From contig WTCH01000222.1 of the NCBI GenBank assembly GCA_013138675.1, forward strand, positions 1-7,537: a stretch of 7,537 nt of DNA, given 5' to 3'. The notes under the pieces are model-generated. The model did no database searches. It was not told the DNA's origin and saw nothing but the letters and a program-made list of their open reading frames with translations. Positions 1 to 5,629 of the stretch are shown in pieces. How positions within the stretch are numbered: the stretch's first letter is position 1; each line of letters opens with the position of its first letter. The stretch comes from Woeseiaceae bacterium. GTDB taxonomy: Bacteria; Pseudomonadota; Gammaproteobacteria; Steroidobacterales; Woeseiaceae. The position numbers and the translations under genes are program-made.

Positions 1-552
1 GTCATAGACTGACGCGCCTGGGCTGTATTGTTCGAGCAGTTCAACGGGAATCGTGCCCTGCGCGAAATTGCCGATCAAATCGAACGCGGCCGCGGCGGCC
101 GCCTGACCGCCCTTTGCGAAGCCTGCAGCCCATTCCTTGCCCTTCGGATTTGTGAGGATGTTCGGCGCCCCGTTCTGAATGTCTGTCGCAATTCCCATCA
201 TGTCGGAATGATCAGTGATGACCAAAAAGTCGAGTGGGCGGCTCAGCTTGACTGGCTGGCCACCGGCGGAAGTAACCTGTTCGCCGCGCGCCAGGCGGTA
301 CGCCGTGTCGTGCCCCGTCGTGTTGCCGAACAAACCAGCATCGAGCGACAGGCCCGTGTGCAAATGAGTCTCGCCCCAAAAGACGCGGCTGGGGAATGAG
401 CGCTCAGCCCATGGCGAATAGGCTTTGCCGGGGTACAAGCTCTCGAAATCCTCAGCTTGTGGAGTTCCACCGTCATGTTGCGCCAGCGCCAGGCAGGGCA
501 AGAACAGGCAGATCAGGCTGGTTCGGAAAAGGGTTGAGATACTAGTAGTCAT
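1..552 (-). CDS. DUF3604 family exported protein, N-terminal part (cut by window edge)
   Basis: Reading the minus strand from the ATG at 552-550 gives 184 open codons to the window edge, so the C-terminal part is missing; I recall family members as several hundred residues long. Residues 1-24 form a signal peptide: a hydrophobic run around residues 13-24 ends in ALA before Gln25, so the mature protein should lie in the periplasm or outside. Residues 57-73 carry the family signature VFWGETHLHTGLSLDAG with an HxH pair (His63, His65). Residues 107-117 read LDFLVITDHSD, with Asp114-His115. The HxH and DH motifs resemble metal ligands of PHP-type hydrolases, so a metal-dependent hydrolase activity is plausible, but the substrate is unknown. 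The start is supported by AAGGAG at 564-559, six bases upstream. The gene is divergent from the TauE operon. Plus-strand reading frames here are shadows. Family call is firm, function is not. Confidence 0.88.
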   Translation of the reverse strand, partial: MTTSISTLFRTSLICLFLPCLALAQHDGGTPQAEDFESLYPGKAYSPWAERSFPSRVFWGETHLHTGLSLDAGLFGNTTGHDTAYRLARGEQVTSAGGQPVKLSRPLDFLVITDHSDMMGIATDIQNGAPNILTNPKGKEWAAGFAKGGQAAAAAAFDLIGNFAQGTIPVELLEQYSPGASVYD

Positions 553-558
553 CGATCG

Positions 559-564
559 CTCCTT
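559..564 (-). promoter_or_regulatory. Ribosome binding site of the DUF3604 gene
   Basis: The minus strand reads AAGGAG here, followed by six bases (CGATCG) and then ATG. This is a near-perfect Shine-Dalgarno sequence with good spacing and it fixes the start of the DUF3604 gene. Confidence 0.8.
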
Positions 565-581
565 AGAATTCTGATTTTTAT

Positions 582-595
582 GCATCGAGCATCGA
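582..595. repeat. Tandem 7-base direct repeat GCATCGA x2
   Basis: GCATCGA occurs twice head-to-tail at 582-588 and 589-595, and a third partial unit (GCA) follows. It sits about 30-45 bases upstream of the DUF3604 start codon, where a promoter or regulator site would be expected. It is too short to be sure it is more than chance. Confidence 0.35.
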
Positions 596-714
596 GCAAT
601 ATTACTCCATATTTAGAGGCAGTGTATCCTGACGAGAGTTCTCGCCCGGGGGGTAATCATGAATCTATCAAGGCGTAAGGTATTGGCGGCAACGGCAGAT
701 ATTGACCGATACTT

Positions 715-719
715 GAGGA
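715..719 (+). promoter_or_regulatory. Possible ribosome binding site deciding the TauE start
   Basis: GAGGA lies six bases before ATT at 726 and three bases before CTG at 723. The TauE reading frame is closed by TGA at 714-716, so any start must fall after this point. By contrast, no purine-rich site precedes the GTG at 786. This favours a rare ATT or CTG start, although such starts are uncommon. Confidence 0.4.
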
Positions 720-725
720 CGTCTG

Positions 726-1466
726 ATTTCCTACGTAGTTGACAGCACGTTCATTATCATTGTCTTCGGTAGCTTCCTGGCGTCGGTGGCGAATGCGATG
801 TTCTCGGCCGGAGGTGCGCTGATCATTCTTGCGATCACCAGTACGGTACTGCCGATCCAGGCGATTGTGCCGATTCACTCAACGCTACTGATCGGTTCAA
901 CAGCAACCCGTGTGTTGTTCTTCTGGGAGCACATCGACTGGCGGATTGCAGGTCCATTTCTTGTCGGCAGCCTGTTCGGCGCGCTTATCGGGGCAAGGAT
1001 CTACATTGAGTTGCCCGAAGCGCTTATCGCTACCGCGATCAGCGTGCTGATGCTCGTCGCGATGTGGTTGCCCAAAATTAGCTGGCGACCTCGGATCCGG
1101 CACCCGTGGGTAATTGTCGGGTTCATTCATACACTCATTTCCACACTGTTTGCCTACGGCGCGCTGCTGCACTCAATTATCCTGCACACCGATCTGAAAC
1201 GACAGCAGGTCGTCGGCACGATGGCTGGTGGCCTGACCGGCATGGGCGTATTCAAGATCGCAGGCTATGTCTTCTATGGTTTCGATTACTCACCATACCT
1301 AGTGACGATCGCAGCGGCCGTCGGCGTCAGTTTCCTTGGTACCGCGGTCGGGAAGAAGTTGGGTAGCAGGTTGTCGGAGGAAAAATTCCGCCTTATATAC
1401 CGTGTTCTGATTACAATAACGGCCTTGCGGTTGCTATACGTCGGCCTTCGACAAGGAATCCTATGA
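726..1466 (+). CDS. TauE/SafE family membrane permease (sulfite/organosulfonate exporter family)
   Basis: The product is an inner-membrane permease of the TauE/SafE (formerly DUF81) family. Characterised members are linked to export or uptake of sulfite, sulfoacetate and other organosulfur compounds, but most members have no known substrate. The family pattern is visible: a first helix followed by MFSAGGALIILA, then VPIHSTLLIGSTATR, and seven or eight hydrophobic segments to the C-terminus. The first canonical start is GTG at 786, giving 226 residues, but this would cut the first helix in half. The same frame is open back to 717 and encodes YVVDSTFIIIVFGSFLASV, so I place the start near ATT 726 or CTG 723, giving about 246 residues. 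The true start is uncertain, and a frameshift from the ATG at 659 is another possibility. The stop TGA (1464-1466) overlaps the ATG of the Nramp-like gene (1463) in ATGA, so the two are probably cotranslated. Confidence 0.8.
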   Translation: MSYVVDSTFIIIVFGSFLASVANAMFSAGGALIILAITSTVLPIQAIVPIHSTLLIGSTATRVLFFWEHIDWRIAGPFLVGSLFGALIGARIYIELPEALIATAISVLMLVAMWLPKISWRPRIRHPWVIVGFIHTLISTLFAYGALLHSIILHTDLKRQQVVGTMAGGLTGMGVFKIAGYVFYGFDYSPYLVTIAAAVGVSFLGTAVGKKLGSRLSEEKFRLIYRVLITITALRLLYVGLRQGIL

Positions 1467-2698
1467 AAGTCTGGATGGCAAGGCTGGGACCTGGCCTCAT
1501 GCTGGCTGCGGCCGCCGTTGGTGTTTCGCATCTCGTTCAGTCCACGCGAGCGGGTGCCGATTTCGGCCTTAGTTTCGTCTGGCTTGTCATCCTTATATCT
1601 TTTCTTAAATACCCGGCGTTTCGCTTTGCCGTCGACTACGCAAGCCTCACCAATCACAGCCTCGTCTACGCCTACTCAAAACTTGGCAGGTTGCCGATGT
1701 ACTGGTTGCTGGTGGGGTTCGTCGTGGATATGTTCGTCGCAACGTCCGCCGTATCACTCGTTACTGCCGGCCTGCTGATCAGCGTTTTTAAACTGCCATT
1801 CAGTGGGCCACATGTCGCGATTGCAATAACAGTGCTATCGGCTGTCATTCTGTTGAACGGCAAGTACGCCAGGGCCGAACGAATCATCAAAATCCTGGTG
1901 TTGTCATTCTCGGTACTGGCGATCATCGCAATGCTCCTCGCGTTGCCGATGCTGGGCTCGAACGATCGGGATCTGTTTGCCGCCATCACGCCATCGCAGT
2001 CCCTCGCCGTGTTTATCATCGCCATCGCAGGCTGGATGCCGATGCCCATGACGGGTTCCATCTTTCTTTCCATGTGGGCGCGCGAGAAGAAGACAGTGGG
2101 CGGCGATGCCATCGATCACCGCAGTGCAATTGCAGATCTTCGATTTGGCTGGGTGTTGACGGTTGTGCTTGCCATCAGCTTCATGATCATGGGAACCGCA
2201 ATTCTTTTCCAGGTCGACAGGGTCGTGCCTGCGAGCGCAGGAGCCTTTGCGACGGAGCTGTTATCCATTTTCACGTCGATCATCGGGCAGTGGTCCTACC
2301 CGGTCATTGCGGCGGCAGCGATCGCTGTCATGTGGTCCACGGTTCTCGCACTGATGGATGCCTTGCCGCGGGTCACCTCACGACTCGTCGACTGCATGAC
2401 CGGCCGCGCGGAGCAGGCAACGACGAAGTACACAACGCTACTCGTCGTGCAGACGGCCGGAGTTACTCTCATCATGCTGCTACTGCTCAGCAATTTCGGC
2501 ACGTTCATCGATTTCGCGACAAGTGCAGGATTCATTACGGCGCCAGCGCTGGCCTACTACAATTACCGCGCGGTGACATCGGCCGACGTTGCGTCGCAGT
2601 ACAGGCCGTCCGCTGCCTTGGTAATATGGCACTGGGCCGGGTTTGCGGCACTGGCTGCATTCGCAATCGCATTTGTTATTGCCCGCATTGGTTTTTGA
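1463..2698 (+). CDS. Divergent Nramp-like (SLC11-related) membrane transporter
   Basis: This 411-residue protein has about 11 transmembrane segments and aligns end to end with the Nramp divalent-metal transporter fold. The first helix reads GPGLMLAAAAVGVSHLVQST, followed by RAGADFG, which matches the Nramp GP...(Q)AGA.(Y/F)G pattern without gaps. The metal-binding DPGN motif of helix 1 is, however, replaced by Gly20-Val21-Ser22-His23. The MPHN motif of helix 6 appears as Met192-Pro193-Met194-Pro195 in GWMPMPMTGS. Two of the classical ligands (Asp and Asn) are therefore absent, while the helix 6 Met is kept. Known families of Nramp-related proteins with altered motifs carry other ions, so the substrate should not be assumed to be Mn or Fe. 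AAGGA at 1453-1457, inside the end of the TauE gene, sits five bases before the ATG. The stop TGA shares one base with the ATG of the next gene. Family placement is good, substrate unknown. Confidence 0.82.
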   Translation: MKVWMARLGPGLMLAAAAVGVSHLVQSTRAGADFGLSFVWLVILISFLKYPAFRFAVDYASLTNHSLVYAYSKLGRLPMYWLLVGFVVDMFVATSAVSLVTAGLLISVFKLPFSGPHVAIAITVLSAVILLNGKYARAERIIKILVLSFSVLAIIAMLLALPMLGSNDRDLFAAITPSQSLAVFIIAIAGWMPMPMTGSIFLSMWAREKKTVGGDAIDHRSAIADLRFGWVLTVVLAISFMIMGTAILFQVDRVVPASAGAFATELLSIFTSIIGQWSYPVIAAAAIAVMWSTVLALMDALPRVTSRLVDCMTGRAEQATTKYTTLLVVQTAGVTLIMLLLLSNFGTFIDFATSAGFITAPALAYYNYRAVTSADVASQYRPSAALVIWHWAGFAALAAFAIAFVIARIGF

Positions 2699-3480
2699 TG
2701 TTCAAACATATTCACATCGTTGCCTGCTCACCGCGAAGCGGAACCACGCTTCTGCATGAAGTCATGGTGACCTGTTTCACGATCGATAAGCACTACGATC
2801 ATGAGATCCGCTTCCATCTCGCGGATGCCGAAGATGGGCAGACGCTGATCACCAAGCGTCCGAAGGATACGATGTACATGCCGGCCCTGATCAAGGACGA
2901 CCCTGAGTTGTATGTAATCTACGTCATGCGTGATCCGCGCGACACGATCTGCAGCCGGCATGGCAAAGATAAGAGTATCTATTACTCGAATATCCGTCTG
3001 TGGCGCCAGATGCACGGCTATGCAAGGCAAATGTCCAGGAACGAGCGATTCCTCGAAATCCGCTACGAAGACTTCGTGCGCGATCCGGACGCGACGCAGG
3101 AGGTGATCGCTGCGAAGTTTCCCTGGCTCGAGAAGATTCACAATTTTTCCGAGTATCATGAGTACGCCAAAGTCTCAGAGAAATCGGTAAGGGCCATGCA
3201 CAGTGTCCGGCCTATCGCACCGACCAGCGTGGGCGTGTGGACGCAGAATCCGGGGCGCATCAAGGCGCAGCAGATGCTCCACGGGTCACTGACCCCGGAG
3301 TTGATCGAGTGCGGCTACGAGTCGTCGGGAGATTGGGAAAAGGTGCTGGAAGAGGTCGAACCTGACGTCACCAGGAGTTTGTATCCAGAAAAACTGACTA
3401 TTTGGTCGCGACTGTCACAGTATCTCAATGGCTTACGCAAGATCGCCAAATACCGCCGCCTGCGCAGGAACTCAAGATGA
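2698..3480 (+). CDS. PAPS-dependent sulfotransferase
   Basis: This 260-residue cytoplasmic enzyme should transfer a sulfuryl group from PAPS to a hydroxyl or amino group of an unknown acceptor. The 5'-phosphosulfate loop is at residues 11-19, SPRSGTTLL, directly after the first beta strand. The 3'-phosphate site is at residues 75-86, YVMRDPRDTICS, with Arg78 and Ser86 as the expected contacts. RYEDFVRDPDAT further on is a second conserved family block. The C-terminus is strongly basic and could touch the membrane. The frame is open upstream to 2074, but those codons are a shadow of the Nramp-like gene. ATG 2698 begins right before the first beta strand and overlaps the upstream stop in TGATG. 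I see no clear ribosome binding site, so translation probably depends on restart by ribosomes finishing the transporter gene. Its neighbours suggest a sulfated glycan or lipid product, which is inference. Confidence 0.88.
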   Translation: MFKHIHIVACSPRSGTTLLHEVMVTCFTIDKHYDHEIRFHLADAEDGQTLITKRPKDTMYMPALIKDDPELYVIYVMRDPRDTICSRHGKDKSIYYSNIRLWRQMHGYARQMSRNERFLEIRYEDFVRDPDATQEVIAAKFPWLEKIHNFSEYHEYAKVSEKSVRAMHSVRPIAPTSVGVWTQNPGRIKAQQMLHGSLTPELIECGYESSGDWEKVLEEVEPDVTRSLYPEKLTIWSRLSQYLNGLRKIAKYRRLRRNSR

Positions 3481-4379
3481 CTAATCTGGCCCCACTGTCT
3501 CCTTTCAGGGAAAAGGTACTGAATCTTTTTTATCGCCTCGCGGTGTCAGGCGCATTGCCAGTGTCCTGGTTTCGCGACGTTGACCCAGCGACGGTGGAAA
3601 GGGCCAAGAAGACCGGAAAACTCAAACTCGAGATCGTTAGCCACTGCTGGCGCTACGGCCATTTCCTGAATTACCAGCTCAGCTCACTCGTTAACCACCG
3701 CACGGATAAGCTCGATATTACGATGACGGTGTTTCATGTTGCTGACGACGACAAGGTCGTACCGGTGCTCGATTACTTCGGGCGCATGGAGGTTCCGGGC
3801 GTCACCTGGAACTGGCAGCCGCTATCAAGAGAGCAGCTGTTTCGCCGCGGTATCGGGCGCAACCTGGCAGCGAAGAGCACTGAAGCGGACTGGATCTGGT
3901 TCACCGACGCCGACATCATCTTTCACCAGCACTGTCTCGATACACTCGCAGACTTGTTGCAGGGTCGTGATGACGGGCTCGTTCATCCTCGCATAGGGCT
4001 GGGTACTTCATTGCTGGCCGAAGACGATGACATTCTCGAAAGGGGGCGGCAGGGGCCAAACCTGCTCGAGATTCCGATTGATCAGTTTCATCCCTACGGT
4101 GGGCCGAGGCCGAAGGCGAAAGGTCCGCACCAGATCACGCACGGCGACATTGCGCGTGCCTGCGGCTATTGCGATGCCATCAAGTACTACCAGACCCCAG
4201 CTGAGCGCTGGATGAAGACCTACGAGGACCGCGCATTTCGCTGGCTCATCGGCACGCACGGTACGCCGCTCGAGATTCCGAATGTGTGCCAGATACGGCA
4301 CATCGTGAAGGGGCGTTACAAGAAAGATTCCTGGTGGACGAAAGTGCGCAAGTTCATCCGCAAGAGCCAGGACGCGTAG
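3477..4379 (+). CDS. GT-A fold glycosyltransferase, family 2-like
   Basis: The 300-residue protein looks like an inverting GT-A glycosyltransferase that would use a nucleotide sugar and a divalent metal. A first beta strand, LKLEIVSHCW (residues 49-58), starts the nucleotide-binding domain. The motif DWIWFTDADIIF contains the metal-binding DxD as Asp144-Ala145-Asp146. The C-terminal part is rich in His, Cys, Trp and basic residues, including IRHIVKGRYKK near residue 280. There is no signal peptide and no clear transmembrane helix, so it should act in the cytoplasm or at the inner face of the membrane. The start ATG at 3477 overlaps the sulfotransferase stop in ATGA and has AGGA at 3466-3469, seven bases upstream. 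A longer TTG start at 3402 is possible but would only add sequence read in shadow of the sulfotransferase end. Donor sugar and acceptor cannot be told from the sequence. Confidence 0.82.
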   Translation: MTNLAPLSPFREKVLNLFYRLAVSGALPVSWFRDVDPATVERAKKTGKLKLEIVSHCWRYGHFLNYQLSSLVNHRTDKLDITMTVFHVADDDKVVPVLDYFGRMEVPGVTWNWQPLSREQLFRRGIGRNLAAKSTEADWIWFTDADIIFHQHCLDTLADLLQGRDDGLVHPRIGLGTSLLAEDDDILERGRQGPNLLEIPIDQFHPYGGPRPKAKGPHQITHGDIARACGYCDAIKYYQTPAERWMKTYEDRAFRWLIGTHGTPLEIPNVCQIRHIVKGRYKKDSWWTKVRKFIRKSQDA

Positions 4380-4383
4380 GTGC

Positions 4384-4965
4384 TCAGAGCTTCTTAAAGA
4401 GGTTCTTCAGTTTGCGTGACCAGCTCGCCTTGTTGGCGTGCGGAAATGGCTCATCCGGAATGTCATGTCCGAGGAACGGACACAGCTTGTTCCAGCCATC
4501 GCCTTTCGGCAGGTCGAAGATCAGCAGGTCATCCGGCCGGTCGGCAAAATACTCCAGCACTTCACGGTTGTGGCGCTCGTAGCGAGCTATGTAAGTGTCC
4601 TCGTTACCTTCCGGACAGCCTGCATTCTTACCGTAGATCCAGCGTCGCATTGGGGTCTCCGTCGTTGCGAAGTCCTTGACCATGCTGCGAATCCACGCCT
4701 CGGCAGGGCGCCGGGTCAGGATGAACTTGCTGCCAGGAAATCGCTCGTCAAGGTCCCTGAATAGAACCGGCCACGGATTGTCTTCGAACGCGTCGTACTT
4801 CTCGACCGTCGCATACGCCATCTCATGAACCTTGTTAGCGATGTCGGGGTCCTTTGTGCCAAAACCGCCCGTGACCCTGTAACCGAGTTTTCTTAGCGCC
4901 ACCTCAAGACTGGTTGTTCCCGTCTTGTGGCTGCCGATGCAAAACACTTTCGCTTTCATACCCAT
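4384..4965 (-). CDS. Sulfotransferase family protein (second, distinct type)
   Basis: This 193-residue protein is a compact sulfotransferase of the type seen in the Sulfotransfer_4-like families. The PAPS 5'-phosphosulfate loop is IGSHKTGTTSL (residues 10-20). The segment FILTRRPAEAWIRSM (81-95) holds the expected 3'-phosphate contacts Arg85 and Ser94. FEDNPWP (60-66) and the C-terminal block WNKLCPFLGHDIPDEPFPHAN are typical of this subgroup. It differs clearly from the plus-strand sulfotransferase at 2698-3480, so it is not a recent duplicate. The first ATG is at 4965, with another Met two codons later at 4959 that has a slightly better placed AGG upstream, so the start may be either. It begins three bases after the dgkA stop and probably shares its transcript. 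Its end faces the glycosyltransferase gene with only four bases between the two stop codons. Acceptor unknown. Confidence 0.85.
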   Translation of the reverse strand: MGMKAKVFCIGSHKTGTTSLEVALRKLGYRVTGGFGTKDPDIANKVHEMAYATVEKYDAFEDNPWPVLFRDLDERFPGSKFILTRRPAEAWIRSMVKDFATTETPMRRWIYGKNAGCPEGNEDTYIARYERHNREVLEYFADRPDDLLIFDLPKGDGWNKLCPFLGHDIPDEPFPHANKASWSRKLKNLFKKL

Positions 4966-4968
4966 TGC

Positions 4969-5340
4969 CTAGCCGAACCGTTCCCAGGCAACCGCGCCCC
5001 AGACGAGAAGTACGATGACGAGACTTACGAATACCGCGGCCGAACCCATGTCTTTGGCTCGGCCGGATAGTTCGTGATGTTCATCACCATGACGGTCGAT
5101 CGCGGCTTCAATGGCGGAGTTGAACAGCTCTACGATAAGGACCAGTAACAATACGCCGATCAACAGCGCCTGCTCGACAATGGTCTCGCCTAACCAGATC
5201 GCCGCGGGCGTCAGTACGATGGCAAGCACCAGTTCCTGCCTGAACGCCGCCTCATGTTGCCACGCCTGTGCGAAACCCTGTGCAGAATAGCGGGTGGCGC
5301 GCAGGATCCTGCGAATACCTGTGTTGCCTGGTTTGGCCAC
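4969..5340 (-). CDS. dgkA: Diacylglycerol kinase DgkA
   Basis: DgkA is a small trimeric inner-membrane enzyme that phosphorylates diacylglycerol to phosphatidic acid with ATP, returning lipid released by phosphoglycerol or phosphoethanolamine transfer reactions. The 123-residue length fits the 122-residue E. coli protein. Conserved blocks are HEAAFRQE (29-36), ELFNSAIEAAIDR (71-83) and the strongly conserved ELSGRAKDMGSAAV (90-103). Residues matching E. coli Glu28, Glu69, Asn72, Glu76, Lys94 and Asp95 are all present with an offset of two (Glu30, Glu71, Asn74, Glu78, Lys96, Asp97), so the enzyme should be active. Three transmembrane helices are visible. The start is GTG at 5340-5338, with GGAG seven bases upstream. 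It heads a minus-strand pair with the sulfotransferase gene, which hints at, but does not prove, a lipid-related role for that enzyme. Confidence 0.95.
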   Translation of the reverse strand: MAKPGNTGIRRILRATRYSAQGFAQAWQHEAAFRQELVLAIVLTPAAIWLGETIVEQALLIGVLLLVLIVELFNSAIEAAIDRHGDEHHELSGRAKDMGSAAVFVSLVIVLLVWGAVAWERFG

Positions 5341-5410
5341 GCTCTAACTCCAGTAACAGCTGCAACAATTTCTCATTCTATATCAAGCTGCTGCTGGCAT
5401 CGCTGTAAGG

Positions 5411-5416
5411 TAGAAT
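5411..5416 (+). promoter_or_regulatory. Possible -10 element of the ABC-remnant/hupE operon
   Basis: TAGAAT matches a sigma70 -10 box at five of six positions and sits only ten bases before the ATG at 5426. No purine-rich ribosome binding site lies between them, so if the element is used the transcript would be leaderless or nearly so. A good -35 box at the usual spacing is not evident. The same TAGAAT occurs on the minus strand at 5380-5375, facing dgkA. Confidence 0.3.
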
Positions 5417-5425
5417 CTGCCGGCC

Positions 5426-5626
5426 ATGCAGAATCAAGCCGCAAAAACAGCTACTGAAGAGGTCATCAGGTTTCAGGACGTGCAGCGCCGCTACCAGATG
5501 GGTACGACATTCGTCGACGCGCTGGCTGGTGTCGGTTTCAGTGCTCTTGTGGGCATTGTCTCTGGCATCTGGCCGGCACAACGTGCGGCACAACTGGATC
5601 CTATTGACGCTTTGCGTCACGAGTAG
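5426..5626 (+). pseudogene. Deletion remnant: N-terminus of MacB/LolD-type ABC ATPase fused to C-terminus of MacB-type permease
   Basis: This 66-codon frame is a chimera of two genes. Residues 13-38 match the start of MacB/LolD-type ABC ATPases, which read like 'I...DV.R.Y.MG...V.AL.GVSFS', just before the Walker A loop. Residues 40-66, from ALVGIVSGIWPAQ to DPIDALRHE, match the extreme C-terminus of MacB/FtsX-type permeases ('GIVFGIYPARRAARLDPIEALRYE'). The Walker A and B motifs, the ABC signature, the permease transmembrane helices and the periplasmic domain are all missing. The join falls near codons 37-40 (about 5534-5545), where both parents could read FS, so a deletion through a short shared sequence is likely. 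From usual family lengths roughly 1.8 kb would have been lost. The frame is still open, but the product cannot be a transporter. The stop is followed after three bases by the TTG start of the HupE-like gene, so the remnant may survive because it carries the promoter and translation entry for downstream genes. Confidence 0.82.
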
Positions 5627-5629
5627 CTT

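Larger units (their letters stand above)
553..722. other. Divergent intergenic region between DUF3604 and TauE genes
   Basis: This region must hold the promoters for both divergent transcription units. It contains a tandem repeat of GCATCGA (582-595), a 12-base inverted repeat CGAGAGTTCTCG (633-644) that could be an operator, and a C/G-rich run (645-652). It is locally AT-rich around 565-612. I could not find a convincing -35/-10 pair on either strand. A 27-codon open frame from 659 to 741 (ATG, stop TGA) begins MNLSRRKVLAATA, which looks like the start of a twin-arginine signal peptide. It has no body and may be a remnant, a leader peptide or chance. Confidence 0.4.

Noticed and set aside
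28..399. Plus-strand open frame of 123 codons
   Set aside because: It lies antisense to the DUF3604 gene, whose signal peptide, motifs and ribosome binding site are clear. The translated plus-strand product shows no family features.
633..644. Inverted repeat CGAGAGTTCTCG as a transcription terminator or defined operator
   Set aside because: The loop would be two bases, there is no T-run, and the motif does not match a regulator site I know. It is mentioned only as a possible operator.
2074..2697. Long N-terminal extension of the sulfotransferase frame (open from 2074)
   Set aside because: These codons overlap the Nramp-like gene in another frame and are full of His, Arg and Cys as expected of a shadow. 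The domain begins right after ATG 2698.
3402..3476. Upstream TTG start for the glycosyltransferase
   Set aside because: ATG 3477 has an AGGA site at good distance and the usual ATGA overlap, and the added 25 residues do not look like part of the fold.
4027..4215. Small plus-strand and minus-strand frames inside the glycosyltransferase gene
   Set aside because: They are overlapped fully by a gene with a DxD motif and a convincing start, and show only composition-driven Arg/Pro/Ser-rich sequence.
4372..4420. Bidirectional terminator between the convergent glycosyltransferase and sulfotransferase genes
   Set aside because: Only four bases separate the stops, and I found no GC-rich stem followed by a T-run on either strand.
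5345..5400. Promoter for dgkA with TATAGAAT on the minus strand (5382-5375)
   Set aside because: The -10-like element is present but no -35 box at 16-18 bases is recognisable, so I do not list it as a feature.
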